Assembly: GCA_023819035.1 (NCBI GenBank)
Contig: JAMWCL010000003.1
Location: forward strand, 1 to 52,830
Direction: 5' to 3'
Origin: Candidatus Omnitrophota bacterium
GTDB taxonomy: Bacteria > Omnitrophota > Gorgyraeia > Gygaellales > Profunditerraquicolaceae
Length of the DNA: 52,830 bases
In this document: positions 10,754 to 20,085 of the stretch, piece by piece
Layout of the letters: every line of letters begins with the position of its first letter
How positions within the stretch are numbered: the stretch's first letter is position 1
The notes under the pieces: model-generated
Database searches by the model: none
What the model was told of the DNA's origin: nothing
Seen by the model: only the letters and a program-made list of their open reading frames with translations
Made by a program: the position numbers and the translations under genes

Positions 10754-12874
10754 TTAGGGATTAGAAGAACTGGATTTAGGAGCATGGTAACTTTGATTAA
10801 AACTACACTCCAGCTCAGGAAACGCCTTCAGCCTAAAAACTATCCAGACTGTATGCCCTTTATCTTTCTGAATATTATAAGTAAATTCCATAATCCAGCA
10901 ATGGAGATCTCTGATAAAGGAATATTCCTGTTCTTTTAAACCTTTATTTCTTATCTGTGCAAACTGATAACGCTGGTATGTCCTAAACTTCCATTTAGGA
11001 GAAAAACGCCAATTTAACTCTGAAGTTAATTCCTTGCCTCCCCTGCGTTCATAGCGCTGACCAAAACCTAAGGATCTATCCTTGCCGAGATTTACAATGT
11101 TATCAAGATTTACCTGTTTAAAATTATCGCCGAAATGGTCATAAATAGCGTCTGCTTCAAACCTTAACCAAGCATAAGGTACCAGCTCCAGATCAAAAAG
11201 AAAATCAGAAAAACTAGAGCCACTACCGCCTTTGGGTTTAAATTTATAATCGGTAGATACTTTCAGGGTAACTAAATCAACTTTTGTAGCATCGGTTCTT
11301 TTAGTTTGAAGTTTATTTACCAATTCAATATCGATTTTGTTACTTTTAGTGATTCTGTCTATATCATCGAACTCCTGTAATTTATAGGAAGGAATGGTTG
11401 GCTGATGGATATAAGTAAATCTTAAAACAGGGCTTACTACATGCCTTAAACCATTTATATCCAAACCCAAAAAATTCGAGTTAAAATCAAATAGACGGTA
11501 GAACTTTGTGCTTAAATCTAAACCACTGTAAAACACTGTACGGGGATCTAAGGAATCCCCATTTATATCCTTTGAATAAAAGGTTTGTCTTATTCCTATA
11601 AATGGATTAAGCCATAAGAAAGATAATTTAACAGGTAAAGAGAAATGATTATATGTATCAAATCTTACTACATCCTTATCACTATCGGAAGGGGCAGGAT
11701 TTTTCTCGGTAAGGTTGGATACCATAATGCTATTTTTAAAATAAAGGGGCGTCCCATAAATCTTATATTCCGGTAAACTAAAATAAACCTCAGGTAACCT
11801 TTCCACAGTTGTATCATACCAGCGATTTACACGCTTCTGCACAAAAAGGCTTAAGCTGGCATAATCAAAGGCATGAGTAAAAAGAAGATAGGTCTTTGGT
11901 TGAATATCCTTCTCGTATTCCCTGAAGAAGTAATCTTTTAAGAAATTATGTTCACCGCCAAGTTGTCTTTTGGAATCCTGGATTTTATAATATTCCAGGT
12001 TAACATTGGTACGATTATCTATCTCCCAGCGGTGTCTCCAGCGAATAAGATAGCGCTGGAACTCACGCGGACCGGATTCCGATAATCTTCGATCTCTCTC
12101 CTGGGTATAATAGTATTTGTAATCTCCTGAGCCAAAGCAATTGGTTTTATAATTAAGACCGAAACCTTCGGCTACCCCTAAATCCTGACGCCAATCAAGA
12201 TAGATTCTACCTGAAGCATAATCCGTAAGATTATAACGCCAGGCACTAAGTAGATATGGTCCCCAATCCTTATGCTTACCAGGCATAAATTGAACATGCA
12301 TAAGCAGATCCTTAAGGCTACGACTGTAACCAGGTAAATAAAGTATAGGTAATTTACCTAAATATACTGTATCGTGTTGACTTCTTATCTTATCATTGGG
12401 GAAAATATCCAACTGCTTAGCCCCTATCCGATAATGAGGAAAATCATAACTGCAGGTAGTAGCATAACCTTTTTGTGCAACAAAATGTGTTTCATTTATC
12501 CTTTCGATTTCTTTAGCCTTACCAAAATAAGGATTCGCCCTAAACTCCGAATCAACCATGATTCCTGCTTTGGTATTAAGGTTATAGGTTAATCTTTTGC
12601 CTTCGATAATACCCCTTGAATCCTCAATTCTTACATCACCTTCTGCCTCGGCATCCTTGGTTTCTATATTAACCTTGAGTTTCCTGCAGGTCAATTTTGT
12701 TTCTTTATAAACTACAACGACATTACCTTCCGCACTTACCTCTTTACCATCTAAAGAATATTCTACCGTGTCCGCATTAACCGTCACCGATCCATCAGTT
12801 TCTGTCTGCTGGGCATAACAGACCGACAAGCTAAAGATTAAAAAAATAAAGATTAAAAAAATCTTAGACTTCAT
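10754..12874 (-). CDS. lptD: LPS-assembly outer-membrane protein LptD (OstA)
   Basis: LptD is the outer-membrane beta-barrel that inserts lipopolysaccharide into the outer leaflet. The 706-residue protein starts with a Sec signal peptide (MKSKIFLIFIFLIF...CYA, cleavage near residue 21). An OstA/LptA-like beta-jellyroll follows (residues about 30-130, with SLDGKEVSAEGNVVV and EAEGDVRIED repeats), then the barrel rich in aromatic residues. Only one cysteine pair region (near residue 60 and 140) is visible, so the disulphide pattern differs from the E. coli protein. It sits one nucleotide after the transaldolase gene and before four sugar-nucleotide genes, tying envelope assembly to precursor supply. 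It is strong evidence for a diderm cell. Confidence 0.88.
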   Translation of the reverse strand: MKSKIFLIFIFLIFSLSVCYAQQTETDGSVTVNADTVEYSLDGKEVSAEGNVVVVYKETKLTCRKLKVNIETKDAEAEGDVRIEDSRGIIEGKRLTYNLNTKAGIMVDSEFRANPYFGKAKEIERINETHFVAQKGYATTCSYDFPHYRIGAKQLDIFPNDKIRSQHDTVYLGKLPILYLPGYSRSLKDLLMHVQFMPGKHKDWGPYLLSAWRYNLTDYASGRIYLDWRQDLGVAEGFGLNYKTNCFGSGDYKYYYTQERDRRLSESGPREFQRYLIRWRHRWEIDNRTNVNLEYYKIQDSKRQLGGEHNFLKDYFFREYEKDIQPKTYLLFTHAFDYASLSLFVQKRVNRWYDTTVERLPEVYFSLPEYKIYGTPLYFKNSIMVSNLTEKNPAPSDSDKDVVRFDTYNHFSLPVKLSFLWLNPFIGIRQTFYSKDINGDSLDPRTVFYSGLDLSTKFYRLFDFNSNFLGLDINGLRHVVSPVLRFTYIHQPTIPSYKLQEFDDIDRITKSNKIDIELVNKLQTKRTDATKVDLVTLKVSTDYKFKPKGGSGSSFSDFLFDLELVPYAWLRFEADAIYDHFGDNFKQVNLDNIVNLGKDRSLGFGQRYERRGGKELTSELNWRFSPKWKFRTYQRYQFAQIRNKGLKEQEYSFIRDLHCWIMEFTYNIQKDKGHTVWIVFRLKAFPELECSFNQSYHAPKSSSSNP

Positions 12875-12875
12875 A

Positions 12876-13523
12876 TTATCTTTTGGGCACCTTCTTCCAA
12901 TCCTCTAAGAATCTCTGTATACCAATGTCCGTAAGTGGGTGCTTAAGCAACTGTTCTATTACCGCAAAGGGAACAGTAGCAATATCTGCTCCTATTCTTG
13001 CTGCTTCCAACACATGTAAAGGATTACGTACAGAAGCAACAATGATCTGGGTTTTAAATCCATAATTGCTATAGATGGTTTTTATCTGACGCACTAACTC
13101 CATTCCTTCCTGACCTATATCATCAAGCCTGCCAATAAAAGGAGAAATGTAATCTGCACCTACCTTAGCCGCTAAAAGCGCTTGATTAGGAGAAAAACAT
13201 AAAGTAACATTAGTTTTTATACCTTCGCTAGAAAGAATCTTTACTGCCTTAAGGCCCTCTTTAACCAAAGGAATCTTAATCACAATGTTTTTGGCAATCT
13301 TAGAAAGAATCTTTGCTTCTTTAACCATTGTCTGGCAATCTAAACCGATAACCTCTGCGCTTACCGGTCCTGAAACCAAGGAACAGATCTCCTTTAACAA
13401 ATCCTCGGCAGGACGCTCCTCTTTAGAAATAAGGGTGGGATTAGTAGTAACCCCATCTATAATACCTATCTTTATTGCCTCCTTTATCTCATCGATATTA
13501 GCAGTATCAATAAATATCTTCAT
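12876..13523 (-). CDS. Small transaldolase (TalC/MipB-type, fructose-6-phosphate aldolase family)
   Basis: This 215-residue TIM barrel belongs to the short transaldolase/fructose-6-phosphate aldolase family. The Schiff-base lysine is K83 in [16 protein letters not shown] opens the barrel, TTNPT is at 26-30 and SPFIGRLDD at 127-135. At the position where E. coli FsaA carries tyrosine (APYVNR), this protein has phenylalanine (F129), as true transaldolases do, which favours transaldolase over aldolase activity. It overlaps the ROK kinase gene by 4 nt and is followed immediately by lptD. It likely works in the non-oxidative pentose phosphate pathway. Confidence 0.88.
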   Translation of the reverse strand: MKIFIDTANIDEIKEAIKIGIIDGVTTNPTLISKEERPAEDLLKEICSLVSGPVSAEVIGLDCQTMVKEAKILSKIAKNIVIKIPLVKEGLKAVKILSSEGIKTNVTLCFSPNQALLAAKVGADYISPFIGRLDDIGQEGMELVRQIKTIYSNYGFKTQIIVASVRNPLHVLEAARIGADIATVPFAVIEQLLKHPLTDIGIQRFLEDWKKVPKR

Positions 13524-14446
13524 AACCTGCTTCCTTCCTTTACCAAAATACCTGCTCCGATTAAACCTGCATCGTTACCCAGCTTTGCCTTAAGTACTTT
13601 AACCTGCCTTGCCTGTACCATCATCGCGCGTTCTTTTATTGTCTTTCTTAATTTATCAAATAATATCTTACCTGCCTGAGCTATTCCACCCCCGATAACT
13701 ACAACCTCGGGATTAAGTAAGTTTATTATTCCTGAAAGCGCAATCCCCAATCTCCCAGCAACCCTCAACCAGATTAATCTGGCTCTTTTATCTCCTTCCC
13801 TTGCTAGTTTACTCAGTTCCTCAAGACTAATGTCTCTATTAAAAATCTTCTTTGCCTCCTTTATCACTGCTTTATTACCAATATAAGTCTCAAGACAAGC
13901 TCTTCCCCCACAATTACATAAAGGGCCTTCTTCATTTAACGGGATATGACCGATTTCTCCTGCGGAAAAACCGGAACCTCGATAAAGTATACCATTAATA
14001 ATTATTCCTCCTCCTACACCGGTTCCTAAAGTAAGACATACCGCATTCTTAAATCCCCTGGCTTTACCATACCTATATTCTGCCAGTGCCATTAAATTAG
14101 CATCGTTATCTAAGAATACAGGTAAACCTAATCTTTTTTCTAAGATCCTTTTAAGCCTTACCTTTTTAAACCCGGCAATATTAGGGAAAAAATGCACCAG
14201 TCCTTTTTTTATATCTATGGGTCCGGGTAGACCTAAACCTATCCCCAATAAATCTTTTTTAGATAATCGATTTTCTCTTATAAGTGCTTTTATAGAATTT
14301 ATAATTGCTGAGATTAATTGTTCTTTTTTAATAAAACTTCTAGTACTTAATACTTTTTTGGTTATAATCTTGTAATTAGAACCTAAAAGTCCGATCTTTA
14401 GATTTGTTCCACCTAAATCAACCCCAATGATAAAGCTTCTTTTCAT
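13520..14446 (-). CDS. ROK-family sugar kinase (glucokinase-like)
   Basis: This 308-residue ROK protein lacks the DNA-binding domain of ROK repressors, so it should be a kinase. The phosphate-binding [13 protein letters not shown] is at 8-20, the catalytic aspartate is in DNDAN (113-117), the sugar-binding EIGH is at 164-167, and the zinc site is [10 protein letters not shown] (C177, C179, C184). Glucokinase is the likeliest activity; N-acetyl-mannosamine or fructokinase cannot be excluded. It is the first gene of a seven-gene unit that ends with sugar-nucleotide enzymes, so it may supply hexose phosphate for them. Its promoter ends 9 nt before the ATG, with no ribosome binding site, suggesting leaderless translation. 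Confidence 0.85.
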   Translation of the reverse strand: MKRSFIIGVDLGGTNLKIGLLGSNYKIITKKVLSTRSFIKKEQLISAIINSIKALIRENRLSKKDLLGIGLGLPGPIDIKKGLVHFFPNIAGFKKVRLKRILEKRLGLPVFLDNDANLMALAEYRYGKARGFKNAVCLTLGTGVGGGIIINGILYRGSGFSAGEIGHIPLNEEGPLCNCGGRACLETYIGNKAVIKEAKKIFNRDISLEELSKLAREGDKRARLIWLRVAGRLGIALSGIINLLNPEVVVIGGGIAQAGKILFDKLRKTIKERAMMVQARQVKVLKAKLGNDAGLIGAGILVKEGSRL

Positions 14447-14455
14447 TTGGGTGGT

Positions 14456-14484
14456 ATTTTATACTAAACTGACTGCAATTGCAA
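14456..14484 (-). promoter_or_regulatory. Probable sigma-70 promoter for the ROK-lptD-sugar operon
   Basis: On the minus strand TTGCAA (14479-14484) and TAAAAT (14456-14461) are 17 bp apart; an overlapping TATAAA gives 15 bp. The start codon at 14446 follows the -10 by only nine bases, which puts the transcription start within about two bases of the ATG. Confidence 0.55.
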
Positions 14485-14494
14485 GGGTTTATCT

Positions 14495-15487
14495 TCAATC
14501 AGGCTTCCAAATACAGATGCGATTTCTACCCATAATTTTTGCTTTATACAGGGCTTTATCCGCATTATCCAAGATAGTCTTTGCGTCTTTACCATCTATG
14601 GGAAAAGTGGCTACACCAATACTTACAGTAAGTTTTAACTGCTCATCATAGATTTTTATTGTCTTATCTGAGATTGTTTTACGGATACGCTCAGCAGCAA
14701 ATTCTGCCTGGGGTTTATCGGTTTCAATTAAGATTAGCGAAAATTCCTCTCCTCCATATCTACCAATAATATCTATCTGTCTGATATTCTCTTTTAAGAT
14801 CTTAGCAATCTCTTTTAAAATAGCATCGCCAACTAGATGCCCATAATTATCATTAAAATATTTAAAGTGATCTATATCAATCATTAAAAAAGAAAAGTTT
14901 AAGTTAAATTTTCTTGAGCGTTCTATTTCTTCATTAAACCTCTCCATAAAAAAGCGACGCGAAAATACCTTTGTAAGGCTATCAGTAATTGCTAATTCTT
15001 GAAGCTGGCTATATAGGTGCGCTCGCTTTAAACCTAATAAAAACTGGTGAGCCAAAACAAAAAATTTATCTTTTTTATCCTGGGGAATATCCTTATATAC
15101 TAAATACCCTAAAATCCTTCTCTCTATCCTTAAAGGCATAATTCCAAAACCAGACTTTTCTAAATCCCTACTCTGTTCCTGAACAAATCGATACTCACCT
15201 ATTTTTATATATCTAGCTAACTCCTCCTTAAAAGAATTAAATATCCTTTCTTTATCTAAAGATCCGCAGATATTCCGGGTAATCTCAAATAAGGCAATCA
15301 TCTCCTCAGAGATTTCTTTTAAATTAGAGTTTTTATTCTTTAATTCAGTATTCTCTTTTAAAAGTTGATTATAGGTGTTTTGACTTTGTTTAATCTCATT
15401 ATCTATACTAACCAAAAAGCTATAAAGTTTCTTTTTTAAAAAAATAAACCAAATAAAACTTAATAATCCAAGAATCAGGTAGTACAT
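14495..15487 (-). CDS. Membrane-anchored GGDEF diguanylate cyclase with I-site
   Basis: This 330-residue protein has one N-terminal membrane segment (about 1-20), a coiled-coil (about 30-62), a weak GAF-like region (about 65-165), and a C-terminal GGDEF domain (about 166-330). The active-site loop is GGEEF in IGRYGGEEF, which is catalytically competent, and the product-inhibition I-site RxxD is present as RQID just before it. FLMIDIDHFKYFND carries the metal and substrate residues. It should make cyclic di-GMP in response to a cytoplasmic signal. The start is an ATG at 15487 that overlaps the end of the upstream GGDEF gene by 13 nt, so the two are coupled. Confidence 0.88.
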   Translation of the reverse strand: MYYLILGLLSFIWFIFLKKKLYSFLVSIDNEIKQSQNTYNQLLKENTELKNKNSNLKEISEEMIALFEITRNICGSLDKERIFNSFKEELARYIKIGEYRFVQEQSRDLEKSGFGIMPLRIERRILGYLVYKDIPQDKKDKFFVLAHQFLLGLKRAHLYSQLQELAITDSLTKVFSRRFFMERFNEEIERSRKFNLNFSFLMIDIDHFKYFNDNYGHLVGDAILKEIAKILKENIRQIDIIGRYGGEEFSLILIETDKPQAEFAAERIRKTISDKTIKIYDEQLKLTVSIGVATFPIDGKDAKTILDNADKALYKAKIMGRNRICIWKPD

Positions 15488-16668
15488 ACACGATTCCGCC
15501 CCTTTTGCTTTGCCTTATACATTGCCTGATCTGCTTTAATAATCAGCTCATCTTCATCCTTAGCATCTTCGGGAAAAGTACTTAAACCGACTGAGATAGT
15601 AATCCGCGTTATCTGATTCCGTAAGATTATCTTCATCTCTTCTATTATCTGACGGATCTGCTCTGAAATAACCAAAGCCTTTTTCTTATCAAAATTAGGT
15701 AGGATTACTGCAAATTCTTCCCCGCCAAAACGCCCGATTATAGAATTAGCTTCTTTAAGCGACATCAAAAGATTCTGACTTAATTCTTTTAACACAATAT
15801 CTCCTGCAGTATGCCCAAACTTATCATTGTAATGCTTAAAGTAGTCTATATCTAAGATCAAAAGAGAAACGGGATTATCTTTCCGTATAGCCCACTTAAT
15901 CTCCTGTTTTAATTTCTCTAAAAAATAACCCTTAGTGTAAAGCTTGGTTAAATCATCGTGAACTGCCAAATTCTGCATATCCGCAAAAAGCTGACTGTTC
16001 TCTATTGCCACCGCACCCAGATCAGAAAGAACAACTAAAAATCTTAAGTCATCCTGGGTATAAGAAAATGGCTCTGGACTATCCAATCTTAGTATCCCTA
16101 AGATTCTGTCTTTGGCCAAGAAAGGAGCACTAATTAAAGATGAGATCGGTCTTATATCTAAACTTCTTAATTTCTCCAAATCAAAACGAAAATCCTTCTT
16201 TATATCCTCTATAAGAAGTGGGCTACCGTGCCTTAAGACCCATAAATCAAAGATGTCACCTTCCTTTGCCTTAATAACCAAGCGGTCATTTTCTTTTTTT
16301 GTCTTTACCAATTTAAGTCTCTGAGTAAGACTATCTACAAGATAAATTACACAGACACCCTTACGCTGGCCGATAAATGAAAAAGCACTTTCCACAAGCT
16401 TCTCAGTTATGGCCTCTAAATCTAACTGTTGATTTAATGCCTCGATGATATCCTTTAAGTTCCCATAGCGCTTAATCTTTTCCTGAAGATAGGATGCCTT
16501 TTCATTCTCACGAGAATTCTCTTCGGTTAAGATATTTATCTTTCCTTGAATATCTTGGAGAATAAGATTAGAAGAGGTTCCTTTATAAGAATATCTTTTA
16601 ACCAAGTATAATGTCAGCAGGATATTTAAAAGATAAAATATTGATAATATTAATAGGGGAGAGGGCAA
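15475..16668 (-). CDS. GAF-GGDEF diguanylate cyclase, uncertain N-terminus
   Basis: From a TTG at 16668 the protein is 397 residues: a membrane segment, a coiled-coil (about 35-70), a GAF domain (about 75-220), and a GGDEF domain (about 225-397) with an intact GGEEF in IGRFGGEEF. The I-site aspartate is missing (KEAN where RxxD is expected), so feedback inhibition should differ from the neighbour. No ATG or GTG exists near the start. The frame stays open and hydrophobic for another 26 codons to a CTG at 16746 that has an AAGGA seven bases upstream; that start would add a further membrane segment. The gene follows the ABC ATPase closely. Confidence 0.85.
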   Translation of the reverse strand: MPSPLLILSIFYLLNILLTLYLVKRYSYKGTSSNLILQDIQGKINILTEENSRENEKASYLQEKIKRYGNLKDIIEALNQQLDLEAITEKLVESAFSFIGQRKGVCVIYLVDSLTQRLKLVKTKKENDRLVIKAKEGDIFDLWVLRHGSPLLIEDIKKDFRFDLEKLRSLDIRPISSLISAPFLAKDRILGILRLDSPEPFSYTQDDLRFLVVLSDLGAVAIENSQLFADMQNLAVHDDLTKLYTKGYFLEKLKQEIKWAIRKDNPVSLLILDIDYFKHYNDKFGHTAGDIVLKELSQNLLMSLKEANSIIGRFGGEEFAVILPNFDKKKALVISEQIRQIIEEMKIILRNQITRITISVGLSTFPEDAKDEDELIIKADQAMYKAKQKGRNRVCTT

Positions 16669-16757
16669 AAAATGGAAGATTAAATATATAGGTAGAATAA
16701 AAAGCGTAAAGCAAAGAAAAATAATCTCAATAACTAATTTAAACAGTTTCGTTTTCC

Positions 16758-17861
16758 TTATACGATAGTTTTCTCTGTATCTTTATCGAAAAAATGAGCT
16801 TTGCTCATATCAAAGACTAACTCCATATCCTCGCCTACCTTTGGCCGATCGTGAGCGCCCACACGAGCAACAAAAGAATGTTTTCCTGTATTCAGATAAA
16901 GATAAACCTCAGAGCCTAAGGGCTCATAGACCTCGCAGGTAACTCTTACAATATTTTCTGGAGCAACCTCAGATACAAACAGCTTATCGTAGATATCCTC
17001 TGAACGAATTCCAAAGATAATCTCTTTGCCCTCATAAGGAGCAATTGTCTCAAACATACTTTCTACTAATTTTACCTTAATCCTTCCTTCATCAAAATAA
17101 AATTTACTATTTTTTTTAATTATCCTTCCCGACATAAAATTCATAGGAGGTGAACCAATAAAGCCAGCAACAAATTTATTTGCTGGACGGTCATAAATAG
17201 TGATGGGGTCAGCTACCTGTTGAATTACCCCATCCTTCATTACCGCAATCCTGTCTCCCATGGTCATCGCTTCCACCTGATCATGGGTAACATAGATTAT
17301 GGTAGTCTGAAGACGAATATGCAATTTATGGATCTCAGTACGCATCTGAACCCTTAATTTTGCATCCAGATTACTCAATGGCTCATCAAAAAGAAATACC
17401 AAAGGTCTTCTTACAATCGCCCTTCCTACTGCTACACGCTGTCTTTCGCCGCCCGAAAGCTCTCGGGGTTTACGATTAAGAAGATTCTTTATACCCAGTA
17501 TCTCTGCTGCTTCATCCACGCGCTGAATTATTTCATGTTTAGGATATCGCTTTAGCTTCAAACCAAAAGCCATATTTTCAAATACAGTCATATGGGGATA
17601 TAGGGCATAATTTTGAAACACCATGGCAATATCACGGTCTTTTGCCGGGATATCATTTACTCGTTTATCACCGATATAAATATCCCCTGAGGTTATCTCC
17701 TCAAGACCCGCAATCATCCTTAAGGTAGTAGACTTCCCACAACCCGAAGGACCGACTAAAACCATAAACTCTCTATTCTCTACCCCTAAGCTGATATTAT
17801 CCACTGCCTTTATACCGCCAGGAAAAATCTTAGAAACATTCTTTAAACTTACTTGAGCCAT
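16758..17861 (-). CDS. Sugar-type ABC transporter ATPase (MalK/UgpC/MsmX-like), orphan
   Basis: This 367-residue ATPase powers a carbohydrate importer. It has Walker A GPSGCGKST (37-45), a Q-loop in MVFQNYALYPH, the signature LSGGERQR near 134, Walker B VFLFDEPLSNLDAK near 155-168, and the H-loop in VTHDQ. A C-terminal TOBE-like regulatory domain extends from about 235 onward. No permease or solute-binding gene lies nearby, so it may be a shared multitask ATPase such as MsmX of Bacillus serving importers encoded elsewhere. A promoter ends 8 nt before the ATG, with no ribosome binding site. Confidence 0.9.
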   Translation of the reverse strand: MAQVSLKNVSKIFPGGIKAVDNISLGVENREFMVLVGPSGCGKSTTLRMIAGLEEITSGDIYIGDKRVNDIPAKDRDIAMVFQNYALYPHMTVFENMAFGLKLKRYPKHEIIQRVDEAAEILGIKNLLNRKPRELSGGERQRVAVGRAIVRRPLVFLFDEPLSNLDAKLRVQMRTEIHKLHIRLQTTIIYVTHDQVEAMTMGDRIAVMKDGVIQQVADPITIYDRPANKFVAGFIGSPPMNFMSGRIIKKNSKFYFDEGRIKVKLVESMFETIAPYEGKEIIFGIRSEDIYDKLFVSEVAPENIVRVTCEVYEPLGSEVYLYLNTGKHSFVARVGAHDRPKVGEDMELVFDMSKAHFFDKDTEKTIV

Positions 17862-17869
17862 ATTTTTTT

Positions 17870-17897
17870 ATTATATACACTTAAATAAAATAGTCAA
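17870..17897 (-). promoter_or_regulatory. Sigma-70 promoter for the ABC ATPase gene
   Basis: TTGACT (17892-17897) and a perfect TATAAT (17870-17875) are 16 bp apart on the minus strand. The ATG at 17861 lies eight bases beyond the -10, so the mRNA should start at or within two bases of the start codon. The spacer overlaps the accD stop codon. Confidence 0.75.
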
Positions 17898-18720
17898 GTA
17901 ATCTACTTAAGGTAGCTTTTAGCTCTTTACGATGCACTATCATATCAATAAGACCGTGTTCTAATAAAAACTCTGAACGCTGAAAACCCACAGGTAATTT
18001 CTGTCTAATGGTTTGTTCAATAACCCGCGGACCAGTAAAACCAATTAAGGCCTTAGGCTCCGCAATGATTATATCTCCTAATCCTGCAAAAGAAGCCATA
18101 ACCCCTGCCATAGTAGGATTAGTCAATACCGATATATAAAGTAAATCTGCCTGATGATGAAGGGCAAGGGCATTAGCAGTCTTAGACATCTGCATAAGAC
18201 TGAACATCCCTTCATACATTCTTGCACCGCCTCCTGAACCTGAAACAATAATTAAAGGCAGTTTATTCTTTGTGGCTGCTTCAATTATTCGCGTAATCTT
18301 CTCACCTACTACCGAACCCATCGAGCCCATGATAAAACGAGAATCAGTTACACCAATTATAACCCTTTTATTATCTAAAAGACCTTCTCCAGTTACCGCT
18401 GCCTCTTTTAATCCAGTAGCAGTTTGATCCTGAACTAATTTTTCCGTATAAGCCTTTGGGCCTTTAAAATTTAAAGGATCCTGGGGTAACATATCTTTAT
18501 CGTATTCCTTAAATGTATCTTTATCTAAGAGCATATTTATCCTCTCATAAGCACCTAAGACAAAATGATAATTACACTTAGGACAAACCCATAAATTTTC
18601 TTCTAAGGTCTTATTATATAACATCTCGAAACATTCCTCGCATTTTGTCCATAGACCATCGGGGATTTCTTTCTTTTTTACCCTTACTATTGTATATTTA
18701 GGTCTACCAAAAAGTGCCAT
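17881..18720 (-). CDS. accD: Acetyl-CoA carboxylase carboxyltransferase subunit beta
   Basis: AccD with AccA transfers the carboxyl group from biotin to acetyl-CoA, the first committed step of fatty acid synthesis. The 279-residue protein has the N-terminal four-cysteine zinc ribbon (C27, C30, C46, C49) that marks AccD, and the crotonase-like carboxyltransferase core with GSMGSVVGEKI and SGSGGARMYEG. It begins 2 nt after a DUF1015 gene. accA, accB and accC are not in the window. Confidence 0.95.
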   Translation of the reverse strand: MALFGRPKYTIVRVKKKEIPDGLWTKCEECFEMLYNKTLEENLWVCPKCNYHFVLGAYERINMLLDKDTFKEYDKDMLPQDPLNFKGPKAYTEKLVQDQTATGLKEAAVTGEGLLDNKRVIIGVTDSRFIMGSMGSVVGEKITRIIEAATKNKLPLIIVSGSGGGARMYEGMFSLMQMSKTANALALHHQADLLYISVLTNPTMAGVMASFAGLGDIIIAEPKALIGFTGPRVIEQTIRQKLPVGFQRSEFLLEHGLIDMIVHRKELKATLSRLLDYFI

Positions 18721-18722
18721 CT

Positions 18723-20006
18723 CTATTTAAGATTAAACTTATTTATTACTAACCCTGACAAAAGCTTAGGATAAAAATAGGTTGATTTAGGGGGCATTCT
18801 TTCCTTATTTAAGGCTACAGAGATTAACTGTTCAACCCTTACCGGATTTAAAAAGAAACCGATATAGGAATCATTACTATCTACCTTTTTAATAATCTCT
18901 TCAGCATCAGGGGAAAACGTAATAAAATTTTGATCATAATGATCTAAACCTAAGATATTCTCTAAGATTATATAATTTAAAATAGAGATATTTAACCTTC
19001 TATATTCAAGAGATTTATCCAGGATAATCTTATCTAAAATTTTAACATTTTTTAAGCGAAGAAGCCAGAATGTCTTATCCCGATACATACCTAAAACATG
19101 CTCGTTTCTTCCTGCCTTTTCTTTTAGAAAGTAGAATCTCTCTTTATCCTTTATAGGCTGTAACTCAAAATAATCAGAAAGCTTACGATAAAGGTTTTTA
19201 ATATTGTAATTAGAATCTATCTTTACTAATCTATGTATAGGTAAAATAGTTAAACCCGCTGATTCTATATTAGTAAAATAACTCATAATATAGTTAAAAT
19301 CATCTTCCTTGCTTAAAGAACCATATAGGCAATTCATCTTTTGACTGTAAATAGAAGCAACTTCATAACGGTGGTGTCCATCGGCGATGAAGATATTGGT
19401 ATCTTGCATCTTTTTACATATCTGCTCGATTATCTCAGGTGAATCTATTCGCCATAATTCATTCAGAATCTTATCTTCATCAACTACACTAATAAATGGC
19501 TTTTTCTTTGAAATATAATTTTGATTTATCTGCTGAATAATCCGCTTTTTATCAGAAAAAAGAACAAATATAGGGCTGAGGTTCGCCTTTACCTCCTCTA
19601 ATAGCCGAAGTCGATCCATCTTAGGTTCTAGGTGTGTATGCTCATGAGGGAATATCGAGGGGTTATCCTCTTCTAGATGTAAGAGGGCAATGAATCCTAT
19701 GCGGGTCCTTTTTTCCCCTTTAAGATTATAACGCTGGCTGTAAAAATAAATCGCTGGCCTATCATCCTGAATAAAAATACCCTCTTTTAACCAATCCCTA
19801 AAATACATACCTGCACGCTGATACTTATCTTCATTTGGAATATCCTTTCCTAAAAGGATATAGATAAAATTGTAGGGATTAAGACTGTGATAATAGTCCT
19901 GTTTAGTCACAGAAATTATATCATAAGGCGGGCAGACGACTAAAGATAGGTCGCCAATCCTTTGTTGATTATAGATAACTGCCCTGAAGGGTTTTATCTT
20001 TGTCAA
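18723..20006 (-). CDS. DUF1015 family protein
   Basis: This 427-residue cytoplasmic protein belongs to the DUF1015 family, whose function is unknown. Recognisable conserved blocks are the opening IKPFRAVIYN with VCPPYDII, the HEHTHLEPK-type segment near residue 117, and FIADGHHRYEVA near 207, a histidine-rich motif suggestive of a catalytic or metal site. The start is a TTG at 20006 with an AGGGG site nine bases upstream; no ATG fits. It precedes accD by 2 nt and is likely co-transcribed with it. No signal peptide or membrane segment is seen. Confidence 0.8.
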   Translation of the reverse strand: MTKIKPFRAVIYNQQRIGDLSLVVCPPYDIISVTKQDYYHSLNPYNFIYILLGKDIPNEDKYQRAGMYFRDWLKEGIFIQDDRPAIYFYSQRYNLKGEKRTRIGFIALLHLEEDNPSIFPHEHTHLEPKMDRLRLLEEVKANLSPIFVLFSDKKRIIQQINQNYISKKKPFISVVDEDKILNELWRIDSPEIIEQICKKMQDTNIFIADGHHRYEVASIYSQKMNCLYGSLSKEDDFNYIMSYFTNIESAGLTILPIHRLVKIDSNYNIKNLYRKLSDYFELQPIKDKERFYFLKEKAGRNEHVLGMYRDKTFWLLRLKNVKILDKIILDKSLEYRRLNISILNYIILENILGLDHYDQNFITFSPDAEEIIKKVDSNDSYIGFFLNPVRVEQLISVALNKERMPPKSTYFYPKLLSGLVINKFNLK

Positions 20007-20085
20007 CTTCTACCCCTTTTATTTTTTTTAAGCTATGATGATCTTTAAGGGTAATCTATGAACATGAGAAAAATAGGAGAACATC
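20007..20085. other. Short intergenic gap between fmdB and the DUF1015 gene
   Basis: The 79 bp between the fmdB-type stop and the DUF1015 start hold no open frame and no convincing hairpin. A weak promoter-like pair at best can be drawn on the minus strand, so the promoter for DUF1015-accD was not identified. Confidence 0.5.
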
